A stretch of 35,000 nucleotides of DNA from Adiantum capillus-veneris. Its lineage: Eukaryota; Streptophyta; Polypodiopsida; Polypodiales; Pteridaceae. The notes beneath the pieces are model-generated. The model made no database searches and was not told where the DNA came from. It worked only from the letters and a program-made list of their open reading frames with translations. The first letter of the stretch is position 1. Each line of letters opens with the position of its first letter. The translations under genes and the position numbers were made by a program. Positions 9,008 to 20,496 of the stretch are shown piece after piece. The DNA lies in assembly GCA_014529385.2 (NCBI GenBank), contig CM043958.1, positions 139,224,398 through 139,259,397 on the forward strand, written 5' to 3'.

Positions 9008-11882
9008 ACCTCCCACTTAAAGTCCAATGTGGTACTTTAAGTGTGAGAGAAGCTACTATACAAGCTAATATACAAGAGATGTAGAGAAGTGATGTACTAC
9101 CCTACACCTAACTGCTTGCGAAAATGCGCAAAGCTCTCTGAGGGAAGTCCTTTTGTAAGTAGATCAACAGGATTTTCTGTGGTGTGAACTTTGACAAGCT
9201 GAAGTTGCTTATCCTCAAGCATTTCCCTAATGAAATGATACTTCACATCCACATGCTTTGTCTTTGAGTGATAAACTGGATTGCGAGCCAATTGTATATC
9301 ACTTTGACTATCACAATATAACACAGGAATCTCTTCTTTGATTCCCAAATCTGTTACTAGTCGATTAAGCCAAATTGATTCTTTGCATGCCTCTGATGCT
9401 GCAACATATTCAGCCTCTGTAGTAGACTGAGTAACACAATCTTGTAATCTAGAATGCCATGATACTGCTCCACCAACCAATGTAAAGACATACCTTGATG
9501 TAGACCTTCGGTTGTCTAAGTCACCTGCATAATCTGAGTCTATAAAACGCTTTACACTTATCTCCTGACTCCCATAGCATATGCGCATACTCTTTGTAGC
9601 TTTCAGGTATCTCAATATTCCTTTCACTACCTCCCAATGTTTCTTGCCTGGGTTTGACATGTATCGACTTACTACTCCCTCTGCAAATGCAATGTCTGGG
9701 CGAGTAGCAATCATTGCATACATCAAACTACCCACTGCAGACGCATATGGAATCTTATCCATTTCAGCATGTTCTTCCTCAGACACAGGACAATCTTGTT
9801 TGCTAAGTTTCACATATGGTGGCAATGGAACACTCAATGCCTTTCCCTTCTCCATATTGAAACGTTGCAAAACCTTGTCAATATACTCTGTTTGAGATAA
9901 CCAAATCAACTTCTTTGATCTGTCTCTCTCAATGCGCATACCAAGTATATGACTTGCCTCACCCATATCTTTCATGTCAAACGATTTTGCCATCTTTGAC
10001 TTCAAAGCTGAAATTTCTTCCAAGTGCTTGCCAGCAATCAACATGTCATCCACATACAAAATAAGGATCAGCCAACTGCCATCCTTAGCCTTCTTTGTAT
10101 ATAGACAGTGATCGAACTCACTACGTTTGTAGCCTTGAGAAAGCATAAACTTGTGGAACTTATGGTACCATGCCCTCGGTGATTGTTTTAAGCCATAAAG
10201 ACTCTTTAACAACTGGCATACCAAATCTTCCTTGCCTTTCTCAACAAACCCTTCTGGATGCTGCATGTAAATTTCCACATCTAAATCACCATGCAAGAAC
10301 GCTGTCTTGACATCCATTTGGTGCAACACCAAATCTAATATGTCAAACAATGCAAGAAAGCATCTCAATGTAGTCATCTTGACCACCGGAGAGAAGACTT
10401 CATCAAAGTCAATGCCTTGTTCTTGCTTAAAGCCCTTGGCAACAAGCCTTGCTTTGTACTTTGGCTGACTATCATGAGCGGTGATCTTATACCTGCAAAC
10501 CCATTTACAAGGTAGAGCCTTTTTGCCATGTGGTAATTTAACTAGCTTCCATGTCTAGTTTTTATGCATAGCTATCATCTCGGACTGCATGGCCAATTGC
10601 CAATTCTCGGAGTCCTTCATTTGCACTGCTTCCTTGTAACATGAAGGCTCATTGCAATCAGTCAACATGACATAGTTCATAGATGGAACAAACCTATCAG
10701 GAGGTCGTGTGACACGTCCAGATCTACGCACAATAGGTGGCTCAGGCTCAGCCACAACCTGTGGTTCCACTCTATCTTGTCCTTGCTCCTCTTGAGCCCT
10801 GACATTTTGTCTTGCACGTGCAGGTCCATCTTCTTGGAAGACAACTCTTCTAATCTCCTCAACCCTCTCTGGTTTAGAATGATATTTGGATTCATTAAAG
10901 TGAACATCATTGTTGTGGATAACCTTTCTGGATTCGGGATCCCAAAGTTTGTACCCCATCTCACCAAAATTACCATAGCCTAGAAAGATGCACTTTCTAC
11001 TCTTTGGCTCAAGTTTGTTCCTAAATTCCTTTGGAACGTGAGTATATGCCTCACAGCCAAAGACTCTGAGATTCTTGTATGAGGGAATTTTGCCTGACCA
11101 TACCATCTTTTGCACTGAATCCTTCTGCAAAACCTTGCTAGGAGATCTATTTACAAGATGAACATCTGTTGATACAGCTTCAGCCCAAAACCCATTTGGC
11201 AGCTGTGCATTAGAAAACATACTTATGACCTTCTCTTGTATGGTCCTATTCATCCTCTCAGCAACACCATTTTGAGGAGGATTGTAAGGAGCAGTAAGTT
11301 CACATTTTATACCTTTTGACTCACAAAAGTCCTGAAAGGCTTTGAAACATACTCTCCACCATTGTCAGTGCGTAAGCATTTAAGCTTCTTGCCACTTTGA
11401 TTCTCCACAAGTTTCACAAACGTTTGAAAACACTAAATGCTTCATCCTTGTGCTTGAGAAAGTAAACCCATACTTTCCTCGAGTAATCATCTATAAATGT
11501 CATAAAGTAAGAAGCTCCCCCTAGAGATAGGTTAGGCATAGGTACACACAAATCACTATGAACAAGTGCCAACTGTGTATCTCTTCTACTTCTTCTATGC
11601 TTATGTGGCTGCTGTGTTTGCTTACCATACAGACAATGTTCACAGAATTCAAAATCATTAAATGACAAGCCAGGCAAATAACCAGAACGAGACAAGATTT
11701 CCATTCCCTTCTTGGACATATGTCCTAACCAGCTATGCCACAAAGAAACGTTCGGCTGCTCGGTTACATTGATTACATTTTTAGAGACATTTGATACATA
11801 AATCATGTAAAGTCCTCCAGACTTTACTCCATGTGCTACTGTCATAGAACCCTTGTATATCTTCCACATGTTCTGTCCAAAA
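9008..11882 (-). mobile_element. Ty1/copia retrotransposon E, internal part, 5'-truncated
   Basis: Minus-strand copia element with the domain order integrase, RT, RNase H, then polypurine tract and LTR. It is cut at about 11882 within the pre-integrase region, where truncated LTR sequence of element A begins without a target duplication. Gag, protease and the 5' LTR are missing. Confidence 0.9.
9097..11882 (-). pseudogene. Ty1/copia pol: pre-integrase, integrase, reverse transcriptase, RNase H
   Basis: The frame runs from about 11882 to the stop at 9097. It starts in the pre-integrase and HHCC zone (WHSWLGHMSKKGMEIL ... FCEHCLYGK). The integrase catalytic residues are visible as HSDLCVPM, RTDNGGEY and PPQNGVAERMNR. 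RT shows MDVKTAFLHGDL, YGLKQSPRAWY and ILYVDDML. RNase H shows DSDYAGDLDNRRSTS and STTEAEYVA, and the C-terminus ends LTKGLPSESF. Breaks are two frameshifts in integrase (near 11413 and 11340) and one TAG at 10555-10557 between integrase and RT. From 10554 to 9097 RT and RNase H are fully open. The RT style suggests a Tork-like lineage, but that is tentative. Confidence 0.92.
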
Positions 11883-12274
11883 GTGTGTGAGAGTTTCTCT
11901 CTCATACCCTACTACAAGGGCTTTCTCCCTCCAAGATAGGGATGCGGGAAGACTTTTGAGTCTTCCCACAAGCATCCAATCTCTCCTAGGTTTTGACCAT
12001 TGGACCTAACCTTTGAATTTTGAAACCTTAGCATTTTGGAAGTCTTAATGGGCTGAACCTTAGGGCCTTTGAAGCCCATTGTTTCACATTTCTCCTTTGC
12101 AGATGCCCCCCCCTTTGAATCCCTATTCTTTCTCCTTTGAATCCCTATTGTGGCCGGCGGTCTGCCAGCTTAACCAATATTCTAGCCTTTTCTCCTCTGG
12201 TACTTCCCCATATTAAATGATCAGTTTAACATGAGAAAATCATTTAGGAGAGTTTGATATTAGTTATTATGACA
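11883..12274 (-). repeat. 3' LTR fragment of chromovirus copy A
   Basis: Aligns to 19748-20139 of the left LTR of B and ends in the same TTATTATGACA. The following TTACCTCTCTCTT (12275-12287) is the polypurine tract on the minus strand. Confidence 0.88.
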
Positions 12275-12287
12275 TTACCTCTCTCTT

Positions 12288-12628
12288 GAAATCATAGTCT
12301 TCCTTGACTATGGGGTAGAGAAGATAAATCCTATTCATTAGTCCTTTTTCTAGCGGGTAGAGGATCCCTATCTTACCTTACGACATCGTTCCAAAATGGA
12401 TGACTAATCCATTTGGCGGTTGAGAGCCTAAGCTTCCGCAAGCATGTCTGCACATTAGTCCTATCAATCTTCCATAGTAGAGTGACAAGCTCTACTTGGT
12501 GTTTGGGAGACGTCGTCTCTGCAAACTTGATCCTAAGCATGCATACTTCTTAACATTTTTGCACAATAAAGAAAATGAGATTCTTATAAGACAAAAAATT
12601 TGTTCATTTTAAACATTTTTACATTTGC
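12288..12628 (-). other. 3' untranslated region of copy A
   Basis: Non-coding stretch between pol and the polypurine tract, similar throughout to 20154-20496 in element B. Confidence 0.75.
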
Positions 12629-15089
12629 TTACTCTAGGGAAGCATTGTAAGCATTGACAAGGTTTAGGCTATCCTTTAATTGTATGCTTTGCATCCATCT
12701 AGCATCTTCAAAAGGATTGTTCTTAAAATTAATAAGATACCGTCGGATAATCTTATCGCCTCTCAATACCTTGCCTTCATGTCAGAGAATGGACTCCGAC
12801 TGCAGCACCTCTTCTTGGTCCTCAATCTCCGGTGGGTCTTCGATAGTTGGTTCTTGAGGTGGCTCTCCTTTGTAAGGCTTTAGTAGGTGCACATGAAAAG
12901 CATTGTGTATGAGCCAATGACTGGGCAGCTTGAGTTGATAGGCCATCTCATTGATCGGTCTAAGAATCTGGAAGGGACCATAGTACCTTTTAGCTAACTT
13001 AGCATAGTACTTTTGGTGTCCCGTAGGATTCTTGCCCGTCGTGTGCCTTAATTGAGCCTTGGAAAATTTAAGTAAGACCCAATCATTTTCTTTAAAGTCT
13101 TGGGCTCTTCTGTGCTCATTAGCAGCAGCCTTTTGCCTTTGCTGCGAGATAGAGATATCATCCTTATTCTTTTGGAAAGATTCTTATAGGTCTCAGCTAT
13201 ACACCTGAAGTAGATTTTCCTTTCAAGGAATTTAACATTCCCAACCATGCGAACAAACCATGGTGCCCCTAGGATTACATCCTCGTGCTTGAGAGGAGAG
13301 ATAAAGAAGTCCTCTTTTTCCACATAGATTTGGACATGCAGCCTCAATTTCCCAATTAAGGGAGTGACTGAATCTTCTTGCCCCTTGAAATCACTATCGG
13401 CGGGTAGGACATCTCCCATCTCATAGGCTTGGATGCCTAGCTTGGTGGCCAACTCTGTGGATATGAAATTATGAGTATAACCAGGGTCATAGAGAATAAA
13501 AGCATCATGTTCTCTTACCTTTCCCCAAGCATGGCATAGAGGAGATCCTTTGTGGTGAGCTTCCTCTTCTTGGATTTTGACCAAGGTAGCTATAGGAGGC
13601 TTGTTTTGTGTATTCTTGTGGGGGCAAGCACGATAATCATGCCCTTGCTCCCCGCACTTAAAATAGCGGTTATCTTTACGATAACTCTCAAGCTCTTCGG
13701 GAGAGAGTTTATTTTTGCCTTTATAAACTCCATTCTCCTTAGCTTTGTTGTTGTTGCGTTGCCTTTAGGAGACTTTTGGACATTGTCCTTCCCCTTAGGC
13801 TCATTGTTACGGTCCTTCTTCTCTGTTCCCTTAAGATTTCTCTTAGCCCCTTGTTGGAAATTGATTCGTGAAGCCACCATGATATGGTGTATGACCGCAG
13901 ATATGGTGCGTGGCCTTTGGGAGTTGACATACTCCACCATATCGTCAGTTAACCCCGCACAAACTTGTTGTTTTTGCTGTCCAAAATCCATCTTTTTGGA
14001 GACAGTGTCTTTGAGATGTTAGTCCCAAAACTTGTTTACATATTTGCGAATAGATTTGTTGGGAGACGGATTCAAGCTTCGCCATTCGATGAGTACTTTG
14101 TCTTTGGCATCAATAGCCAAAAAACTGCTTCATGATGGAAGCTCTTAAAGCTTTCCATGTTCGTGGAGCTTCACCGTTTGCCCATAGGCTCTAGACCACC
14201 ATTGCTTGGCAGACTTTTGAAAATGCATAGCTACATGGTGTAGCTTAGAGGACTCTGAGAAGCCCTTATCTCCAAACGCCGCATCAAATTGTTGGATTAA
14301 GGCCAAGACTTTGTCCGTAGCACCAAAGGTGCCATTGTAGGTAAGAAAAGAGATGTTCTTTCCTCCCTCTTTGAACTTCTTGAGCTTGGATGACCTCTTC
14401 CACGTGGCATAGGATTTCCTATGGCCTCTTCTTTTTGGTGGTTCAAAAGTCGCACCATCACTTTCTTCAGAGGAGGAAGAATTTGAGGAGGATGGAGAAG
14501 AGGGTGAGAGTCTTTCTCGCCTTTTTGTTCCCTTGGTCTTCCTTGTCTGCACCATCACTTTCTTCATAAGAGGAAGAGGATAAAGAAGATGGAGAAGAGG
14601 GTGACCTCTTTCTCACCTTTTTCTTCTCTTATTTTCTGTCATCCCTCTTTGAATTATGGTGTGGAGAAGTGTGTGATGGTCTTCTCCGTATAGGGGGTGT
14701 TGGAGAGTGTTTTACCCGCCGTCTTCGTGGAGCATCTCCGCCGAGGTGGCAAGAGACTCACTTCTTTCTCGTTCTTTTGGTGGGGGCTCTTGAGTTCTCT
14801 TTTGGGAAGGAGATGCGTCATCAAGTAGTAGATTTTTGAGGCCTTCGTATGGATCCTCTTCTTCTTCCCGAATCAAAGAGAGGCCTCTTTTGGAAAACTC
14901 ACAAGGAGGCTTTTTAGGTACTCTCTCTTCTTGGTGGGGAGTTTGGAGAATCCCATGAACACGAAGCTGCTGTTGCACTTCACTTTGGAGGAATGGATTG
15001 CCCATGGCTTGTTGAACATTAGTAGCCTACTCATGGGCAAAATCAAAGCTATCAATATTAATTTCACTCTCTTTACTATTGTCAGCCAT
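12629..15089 (-). pseudogene. Decayed gag-pol of copy A with RT, RNase H and integrase core deleted
   Basis: Reading from the minus-strand ATG at 15089, gag can be followed through several stops and frameshifts: a TAG about 15 codons in, a lost 39-bp segment, and a 1-base loss at about 14735 that closes the frame as EMLHEDGG-stop. The rest of gag lies at 14567-14145 and 13991-13590. Protease at 13584-13240 carries DPGYTHNFIS and ILGAPWF. At about 13201 protease is joined to the integrase C-terminal region by a deletion equivalent to about 21071-23523 of B. The fused frame 13584-13048 continues out of frame into integrase sequence. The chromodomain region follows to 12629. No RT, RNase H or integrase core remains, so the copy cannot be autonomous. 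Confidence 0.88.
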
Positions 15090-15492
15090 TCTAACAACTT
15101 TTAAGTGTAAACTTTTTTAGGTGTACTTTGGCACTTCAAGCCCTAGTTGCTACTCCTCTTTACCCCTTTAGAAAAGCACTCAAGCTCTTATACCTATGGC
15201 TTGAATATCATTAAATGCAAGGAATAGAAGAGAGGGTCTTTCAACACCAAAACAATACCGGCTCCTGTCAAGCTTCTAATAGCTCAATAGTGGTTAAGCC
15301 GTAGGCAATCCCTGTAGGACTCCACTATTAAGACCATACCTCTCGACATTGATGCCCCGTTATTTGCACGAAGCAGGCGCATTGCAAGGCTGAAAAATCC
15401 CTATTCTACTTACTCAATTGCAATTAATAATACCAACCATTTATAGTTAGCTGGAGGACCTCCCTTCTTGAGCAAGAAAAGAGAAACCTTGT
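15090..15492 (-). other. 5' leader of copy A
   Basis: Untranslated leader between the primer-binding site and the gag start, closely similar to 25447-25850 of element B. Nothing else is seen in it. Confidence 0.75.
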
Positions 15493-15504
15493 GCTCTGAT
15501 TCCA
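15493..15504 (-). other. Primer-binding site of copy A
   Basis: The minus strand reads TGGAATCAGAGC, one base off the usual plant initiator tRNA-Met site TGGTATCAGAGC, and lies next to the LTR edge. Confidence 0.75.
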
Positions 15505-15505
15505 A

Positions 15506-16205
15506 CGTAACATTTAATAGCCTAGTCACTTGTGTGTAGCGGCAAATAACATAAACATAGTGAGCATTTCATTAGAATAGATTCCTAAAATGAGCATAGC
15601 AAGAGTGCTTGGATGGAGAGAGCAACAAAAAGCATAAGACATAGTTAGATAGGCATGAACAATACTTCAAAAACAGAGAGGAATTATGCTATTGACAATA
15701 GTTGAGGACCGGATTACATGGAGTCGGCCCCCCCTCCAAAAGGCTTTGTATTATAGGTTTCCTCCATCAAGGGAGACATTTTACAATACAATACTTTGTG
15801 TCCTTCAATAACTTGCTGGTGCAATGAAGATGGAAGCGTCAAGCACCATGCACACACTTATAAAACAAAACATCAATTCCTTCACGTTCTCAGACCCAAG
15901 TCCTCACACACCTTCGAAGATGGTGAGAGCTAGCGGGGTATGAGAGTAGATTGAGAGGAAGAGGGAGTATTCTTACGAGAAAGAAGTATGTCTCCTCACA
16001 TAATCACTCATAAAAGCTTAGCATAGCTTATTAATTAGCATGGTAGAGGAGATGAGCATGCATTGGATCTTGGCTCTTGGTTGGATTTGCATCACAAAGC
16101 CAAGAGTTGTTGGTGTAGGCCTCCCTTCTCACAAGCTTGGAGAAAATGATGAGTTGTCCATTAAAGCTTGAGAAGGAGATAGAGTCTTATTTGCTTCACA
16201 CATGA

Positions 16206-16263
<58 letters not shown>

Positions 16264-16920
16264 TAATGCCTTGCCAAAATCAGCCCCCCCTCTCTCTCTC
16301 TTGGTCGACCCCTCTTGCATTTTACTCATGATGGCACCCCATTGGACCCTGCAAAGCTTAGCCAATGATAATTAAGAAGCATGAAAGATAGCCTTGTGAC
16401 ATGTGTCCCCCTTTCCCCTTTTGTCAGAGCTTTAGGTAATTAAATAATGCAATTAAACTCTCATTGGACCCCTTAGTCTTCTAGCCAATAGGAATCAGGC
16501 AAGCTATTGGGCTGCTGAATGCTCATTGGACCTCTTGGGAGACTCTCCAATAGTTTTCTAGAAAGCTTAATTTCTATTGCTTCTTTAATCAAGTCTTTTA
16601 AAATGAATTAAACTAAATGTACTCTAGTCTAATTCTCATTGGTTCACCTCTATGGCCATCCAACAGGAATTGAATGTATCTTGGGGGAAACTCGCCTAGG
16701 GAGCTGACATGTGTCCCATATTCCCTTTTTGTAAAGGGAGCTTGCTAGAGTGTGTGTGAGTTTCTCTCTCATACCCTACTGAAAGGGCTCGCCCCCTCCA
16801 AGATAGGGATGTGGGAAAACTTTTGAGTCTTCCCACAAGCATCCAATCTTTCCTAGGTTTTGACCATTGGACCTAACCTTTGAATTTTGAAACCTTAGCA
16901 TTTTGGAAGTCTTAATGGGC
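15506..16920 (-). repeat. 5' LTR of copy A, truncated
   Basis: Aligns to B's LTR from its first base; the expected TGTAACATTTAAT is CGTAACATTTAAT here. It breaks off at AGTCTTAATGGGC, where unrelated sequence F starts. It contains an expanded (TG) microsatellite at 16209-16262. Confidence 0.85.
16209..16262. repeat. (TG)27 microsatellite
   Basis: An uninterrupted run of 27 TG units within the LTR of copy A. The matching place in both LTRs of B has only a short GTGTGTGT stretch, so the array expanded after A and B diverged. Confidence 0.97.
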
Positions 16921-17538
16921 GAGGTCCTCTATCCATCATGTTCATAGTTTTAAGGATCATACACCACAAGCGAGGTCGATATATCAAGGATTCTTATGGG
17001 AGATATTTCTTATAACAAAAAGATATGATCCCATTGAAAAATTTAGAATCTATAAACAACACTTTTTCCCCCATGTTTAAGAGGCACAACCGCTATCCAT
17101 AAACCCTAAATATGATATGAGACTTAGTCTAGACTAACTAGAGATCTTGTGAAAAGTACTCGACTAATCGGGTCCACCCGGTCATAGACATAGATCCATT
17201 AGAATTATTGGGGTGTGAGGTTTTGTTGCATCTCTTGTGTGAACAATCTCTTCCACCTAGAAAAGTCTCATGTGTCAATAACTCATGTGAAGAATATATA
17301 AAGAAAATCCACTTGTGTTTGTGCATACACAGCCACATCTTGTGCTCATGTGTCAAAAGGCTGTCTGTTTTGTATAAGCCGATATAGAGGCACATTCTGC
17401 TGAATAAATGTAAGTTTTATCATTTGCAATTAGACTCTATTGTATTGTGCAATAGTCTCTATCTCAAGCTCTACACTAGCATCTCCAAAGCATGCCATTA
17501 GCATGAATGGAACACTAATACATCCACCTTAACCTACA
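16921..17538 (+). repeat. Orphan plus-strand LTR fragment F
   Basis: Inferred as the 3' part of a 5' LTR because it ends ...AACCTACA just before AC and a tRNA-Met-like primer-binding site on the plus strand. Its left edge coincides with the truncated LTR of A, so its true start is lost. No second LTR of this type is seen. Confidence 0.5.
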
Positions 17539-17540
17539 AC

Positions 17541-17552
17541 TGGTATTAGAGG
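17541..17552 (+). other. Primer-binding site of element F
   Basis: TGGTATTAGAGG matches the plant initiator tRNA-Met primer-binding site TGGTATCAGAGC at 10 of 12 positions and follows an LTR-like ...ACA end by two bases. Confidence 0.6.
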
Positions 17553-18181
17553 ATGGCTTAGGTTAGCATTTTCTAATCTAATTAGATCCTAGGCAATTCC
17601 TTCTATGCTAGATTTTGTGGGTCTCCTTCTTGCTCACAAAATTGAATCAATTGCTTTGCATTTGCATGTAGATTAGCTCTAATCTATTTGCTAATTGCTT
17701 TTGTCTTGGGCAAGTTCATGGCTAAATTCCTAGAGCCACTACCCTTACATGAGTGATTGCAATAGGTTTTGGGCTCAATAAGTACGCATTATAACCTAGT
17801 TTTTCTTTATACACTAATTGATTGTGGTAATTGAGCTCTTATCGGTTCAATTCTTAGCTAATTATTGAATAATTAGTATTAATTAGGCTCTATCTTGAAC
17901 TACCTTTGTGTGGTTTTTGCTTGATTTATTGTATAACCGGAAGCTCCATTTTGATATCGTTGATTATTTTAATTGTGCTTTAGAAGAGATTTCAACAACA
18001 CCCTTGATCTCTACTTTTGGATGTGATTAACACTATTAATCACAACTTCCAATTTTGAGCGCGTGTGTGTGTAACTATGTGGACAAAACAATGTGGGAGT
18101 CAACCCTTAAATGGGCCAACTGGTGCTCAGTTGGTGGGCAACTAGGTGTCCCAACTGTAAGGAGGGTGAACTGGGTGGAAT
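17553..18181 (+). other. Leader or decayed sequence of F, grading into D
   Basis: AT-rich, without coding signal. The first 500 bases look like the untranslated leader of an LTR element. The border with the minus-strand remnant D cannot be fixed; I place it loosely between about 18050 and 18180. Confidence 0.4.
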
Positions 18182-18549
18182 TCAGTAGGAACAAAGCTGA
18201 GTTTTTACTGATTTTGTGTCCGAACGGACCAAAAATTTAAGTATGTGATTTTCTCTTCGTCCGATTGCCTCCAATCGATGGCATCCAACTGACCGGCCAC
18301 TGAACATAATCTCCACTACGCATCTCCATCCGACTACCTCCGATCGATGACCCGCAGCTGATTGGTTGCCCGACTCCGAAACTTTGCCATCCAACCGGAC
18401 CCCGTCTCTTGCACCTTGCAAACTGTCCGTCCACCCAGACGAATTGTCCTTGATTTGTTCTTTTGGTACCCAAATCTTCCTGACTCCTTGCATGCTACTT
18501 GTAGGATCTGCTTGTCTAGAGGTTTGTCTAGAGGTTGATGTAGATTGAT
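18182..18549 (-). pseudogene. Downstream part of the extra frame of remnant D (WVPK-type segment)
   Basis: This is the left flank of element B. If B and one TTGAT are removed in silico, the minus-strand frame that encodes the retropepsin-like domain at 27888-27459 continues in phase across the junction into this segment. It then reads a Ser/Thr/Gln/Arg stretch with a doubled TSRQ and the motif QGVRKIWVPKEQ at about 18455-18490. The corresponding place in C has QTSREA and the Trp-Pro-Lys repeats, which is why I place C and D in one family. The frame stays open to 18182, but beyond about 18400 I see no motif and the extension may be chance. Confidence 0.5.
18545..18549. repeat. Target-site duplication of element B, left copy
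   Basis: TTGAT directly before the left LTR, identical to 27454-27458 directly after the right LTR. Confidence 0.95.
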
Positions 18550-20139
18550 TGTAACATTTAATGACCTAAAATCTTATGTGTAGCGGAAATTAGCATGAAC
18601 ATAGTGAGCATTTCATTAGAGTTGATTCCTAATGAGAATTACAAGAGTGCTTGGGTGGAGAGAGCAACAAAAAGCATAACACCTAGTTAGATAGCATCGA
18701 CAATACTTTCAAAAGAGAGAGCAATTAAGCTATTGACAACAGTTGAGGACCGGATTTGCATGGAGCCGGTCCCCCCTCCAAAAGGCTTTGTATTATGGTT
18801 TCTCCCATCAAGAGAGACATTGTACAATACAATTCTTTGTGTTCCTTCAAGACGAGCTAGTGCAATGAAGATGGAAGCTTCATACACCAAGCAAAACACT
18901 TAATCAAACACAACTTGAATTATCCCCGTTCTCAGACCCAAGACCTCACACACCTTCGAAGATGGTGAGAGCTAGCAGGGTATGAGAGTAGATTGAGAGG
19001 AAAAAGAAGTATCTTACGAGAAAGAAGTACATCTCCTCACATAATCACTCATATTAGCATAGCTTAGCTTAGTAATTAGCTTGGTAGAGAAGATGAGCAT
19101 GCATTGAAGCTTGGCTCTTGGTTGGATTTGCATCCACATGCCAAGAGAGTGTTGATGTAGGCTTCTATCTCACAAGCTTGGAGTAGGTGATGAGCTCTCC
19201 ATTAAAGCTTGGGAGGAGATAGAGTATTTTCCCTTCACACATGGTCAAGTGTGAGAGTGTGTGTGTCAATGCCAAGCAAAAATCAGCCCCCTCTCTCTCT
19301 TGGGCGAGCCCTAGCTGCTAAGTTAGTCTGGCTTTTGCCTCATTGGACCTCCCCAGGTCAAGCCAATAGGGATTAAGCAGCATAAGCGATAGCCTTCTGA
19401 CATGTGTCCCCCTTTCCCCTTTTGTGAGAGCTTTAGATAATTAAATAATTAAACTAAACTCTCATTGGACCCCTTTGCCTCCTGGCCAATAGGAATCAGG
19501 CAAGCCATGGGGCTCTTGAATGCTCATTGGACCCCTTGGGAGACTGCCCAATAGTCTTCTAGGACACTTAATTCTTATTGGTTTCTTTTATTAAATGTTT
19601 TTAAATTAATTAAACTAGATTTACTCTAGCCTAATTCTCATTGGTCCACTTCAAGGGTCTTCCAATAGGAATTGGGCATACCTTGTGGGCATCTGGCCTA
19701 GGGAGCTGACATGTGTCCCTCATTCCCTTTGTGTAAAGGGAGCCTGTGTGTGTGTGTGTGGCTTTCTCTCTCATCCCCTAGCTTTGGGGCTCGCCCCCTC
19801 CCATGTAGGGATGTAGAAAGACTTTTTGGGCACACACTAAGCATCCAATTTTCCCTAAGGTTGACCTTTGGACACAACCTTTGAATTTTGGAACCTTAGC
19901 ATTTTGGAAGTCTTAATGGGCTGAACCTTAGGGTCTTTTTAGCCCGTTGTTTCACATGGCTCTTTTGCAGATGGCCCCCCCTTTGGATCCCTATTTTCCC
20001 TCCTTTGGATCCCTACTATGGCCGGTCTGCTAACTTAACCAATATTCTAGCTTTTTCTCCCTTGGCACTTCCCCACATTAAATGATCAGTTTAATATGAG
20101 AAAATCATTTAGGAGAATTAGATATTGATTATTATGACA
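18550..20139 (-). repeat. 3' LTR of element B
   Basis: 1590 bp, bounded by TGTAACATTTAAT and TTATTATGACA on the plus strand. It differs from the right LTR at five positions, four transitions and one transversion. The promoter and polyadenylation signals of the element should lie here but could not be pinned down by eye. Confidence 0.97.
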
Positions 20140-20153
20140 TTACCTCTCTCTTG
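20140..20153 (-). other. Polypurine tract of element B
   Basis: The minus strand reads CAAGAGAGAGGTAA directly before the 3' LTR. It is the likely primer for plus-strand DNA synthesis and the same sequence is found in copy A at 12275-12288. Confidence 0.85.
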
Positions 20154-20496
20154 AAATCATAGTCGTCCTCGACTATGGTGTAGAGAAGATAAAGCATATG
20201 CATGAGTCCTTTTCTTAGCGGGTAGAGGATCCCTATGTTACCCTACGACATCATTCCATAATGGATGACTAGTCCATTTGGCGCTTGAGAGCCTGAGGCT
20301 GCCGCAAGCATGTCTGCACATTAGTCCTATCAATCTTCCATAGTAGAGTGACAAGCTCTACTTGGTGTTCGGGAGACGTCGTCTCCGCAAACTTGATCTA
20401 AGCATGCATACTACTTCATTTTTGTGCACAAATAAAGAAAAAGAGAGTCTTATAAGACAAAAATTTTTGTTCATTTTTAACATTTTGTACATTTGC
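20154..20496 (-). other. 3' untranslated region of element B
   Basis: A 343-bp stretch between the pol stop and the polypurine tract with no coding signal. Confidence 0.8.

Larger units (their letters stand above)
11883..16920 (-). mobile_element. Ty3/gypsy chromovirus copy A, decayed and internally deleted
   Basis: Same family as element B by LTR, leader, gag and integrase C-terminal similarity. The left LTR (11883-12274) keeps only the last 392 bp in plus-strand sense, and the right LTR (15506-16920) lacks about the last 218 bp. The internal region is only 3.2 kb because RT, RNase H and the integrase core are deleted at about 13201. The overlapping part of its LTRs (about 170 bp) differs at about nine sites, so A is older than B. 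Neither end shows a target duplication, which fits truncation after insertion. Confidence 0.9.

Noticed and set aside
16129-16365. Minus-strand open frame with a long Thr-His repeat
   Set aside because: It is the translation of the (TG)27 microsatellite within an LTR.
18687-18899. A 70-codon minus-strand frame, repeated at 26001-26213
   Set aside because: The two copies are the same part of the two LTRs of element B. No domain, and present only because the LTRs are nearly identical.
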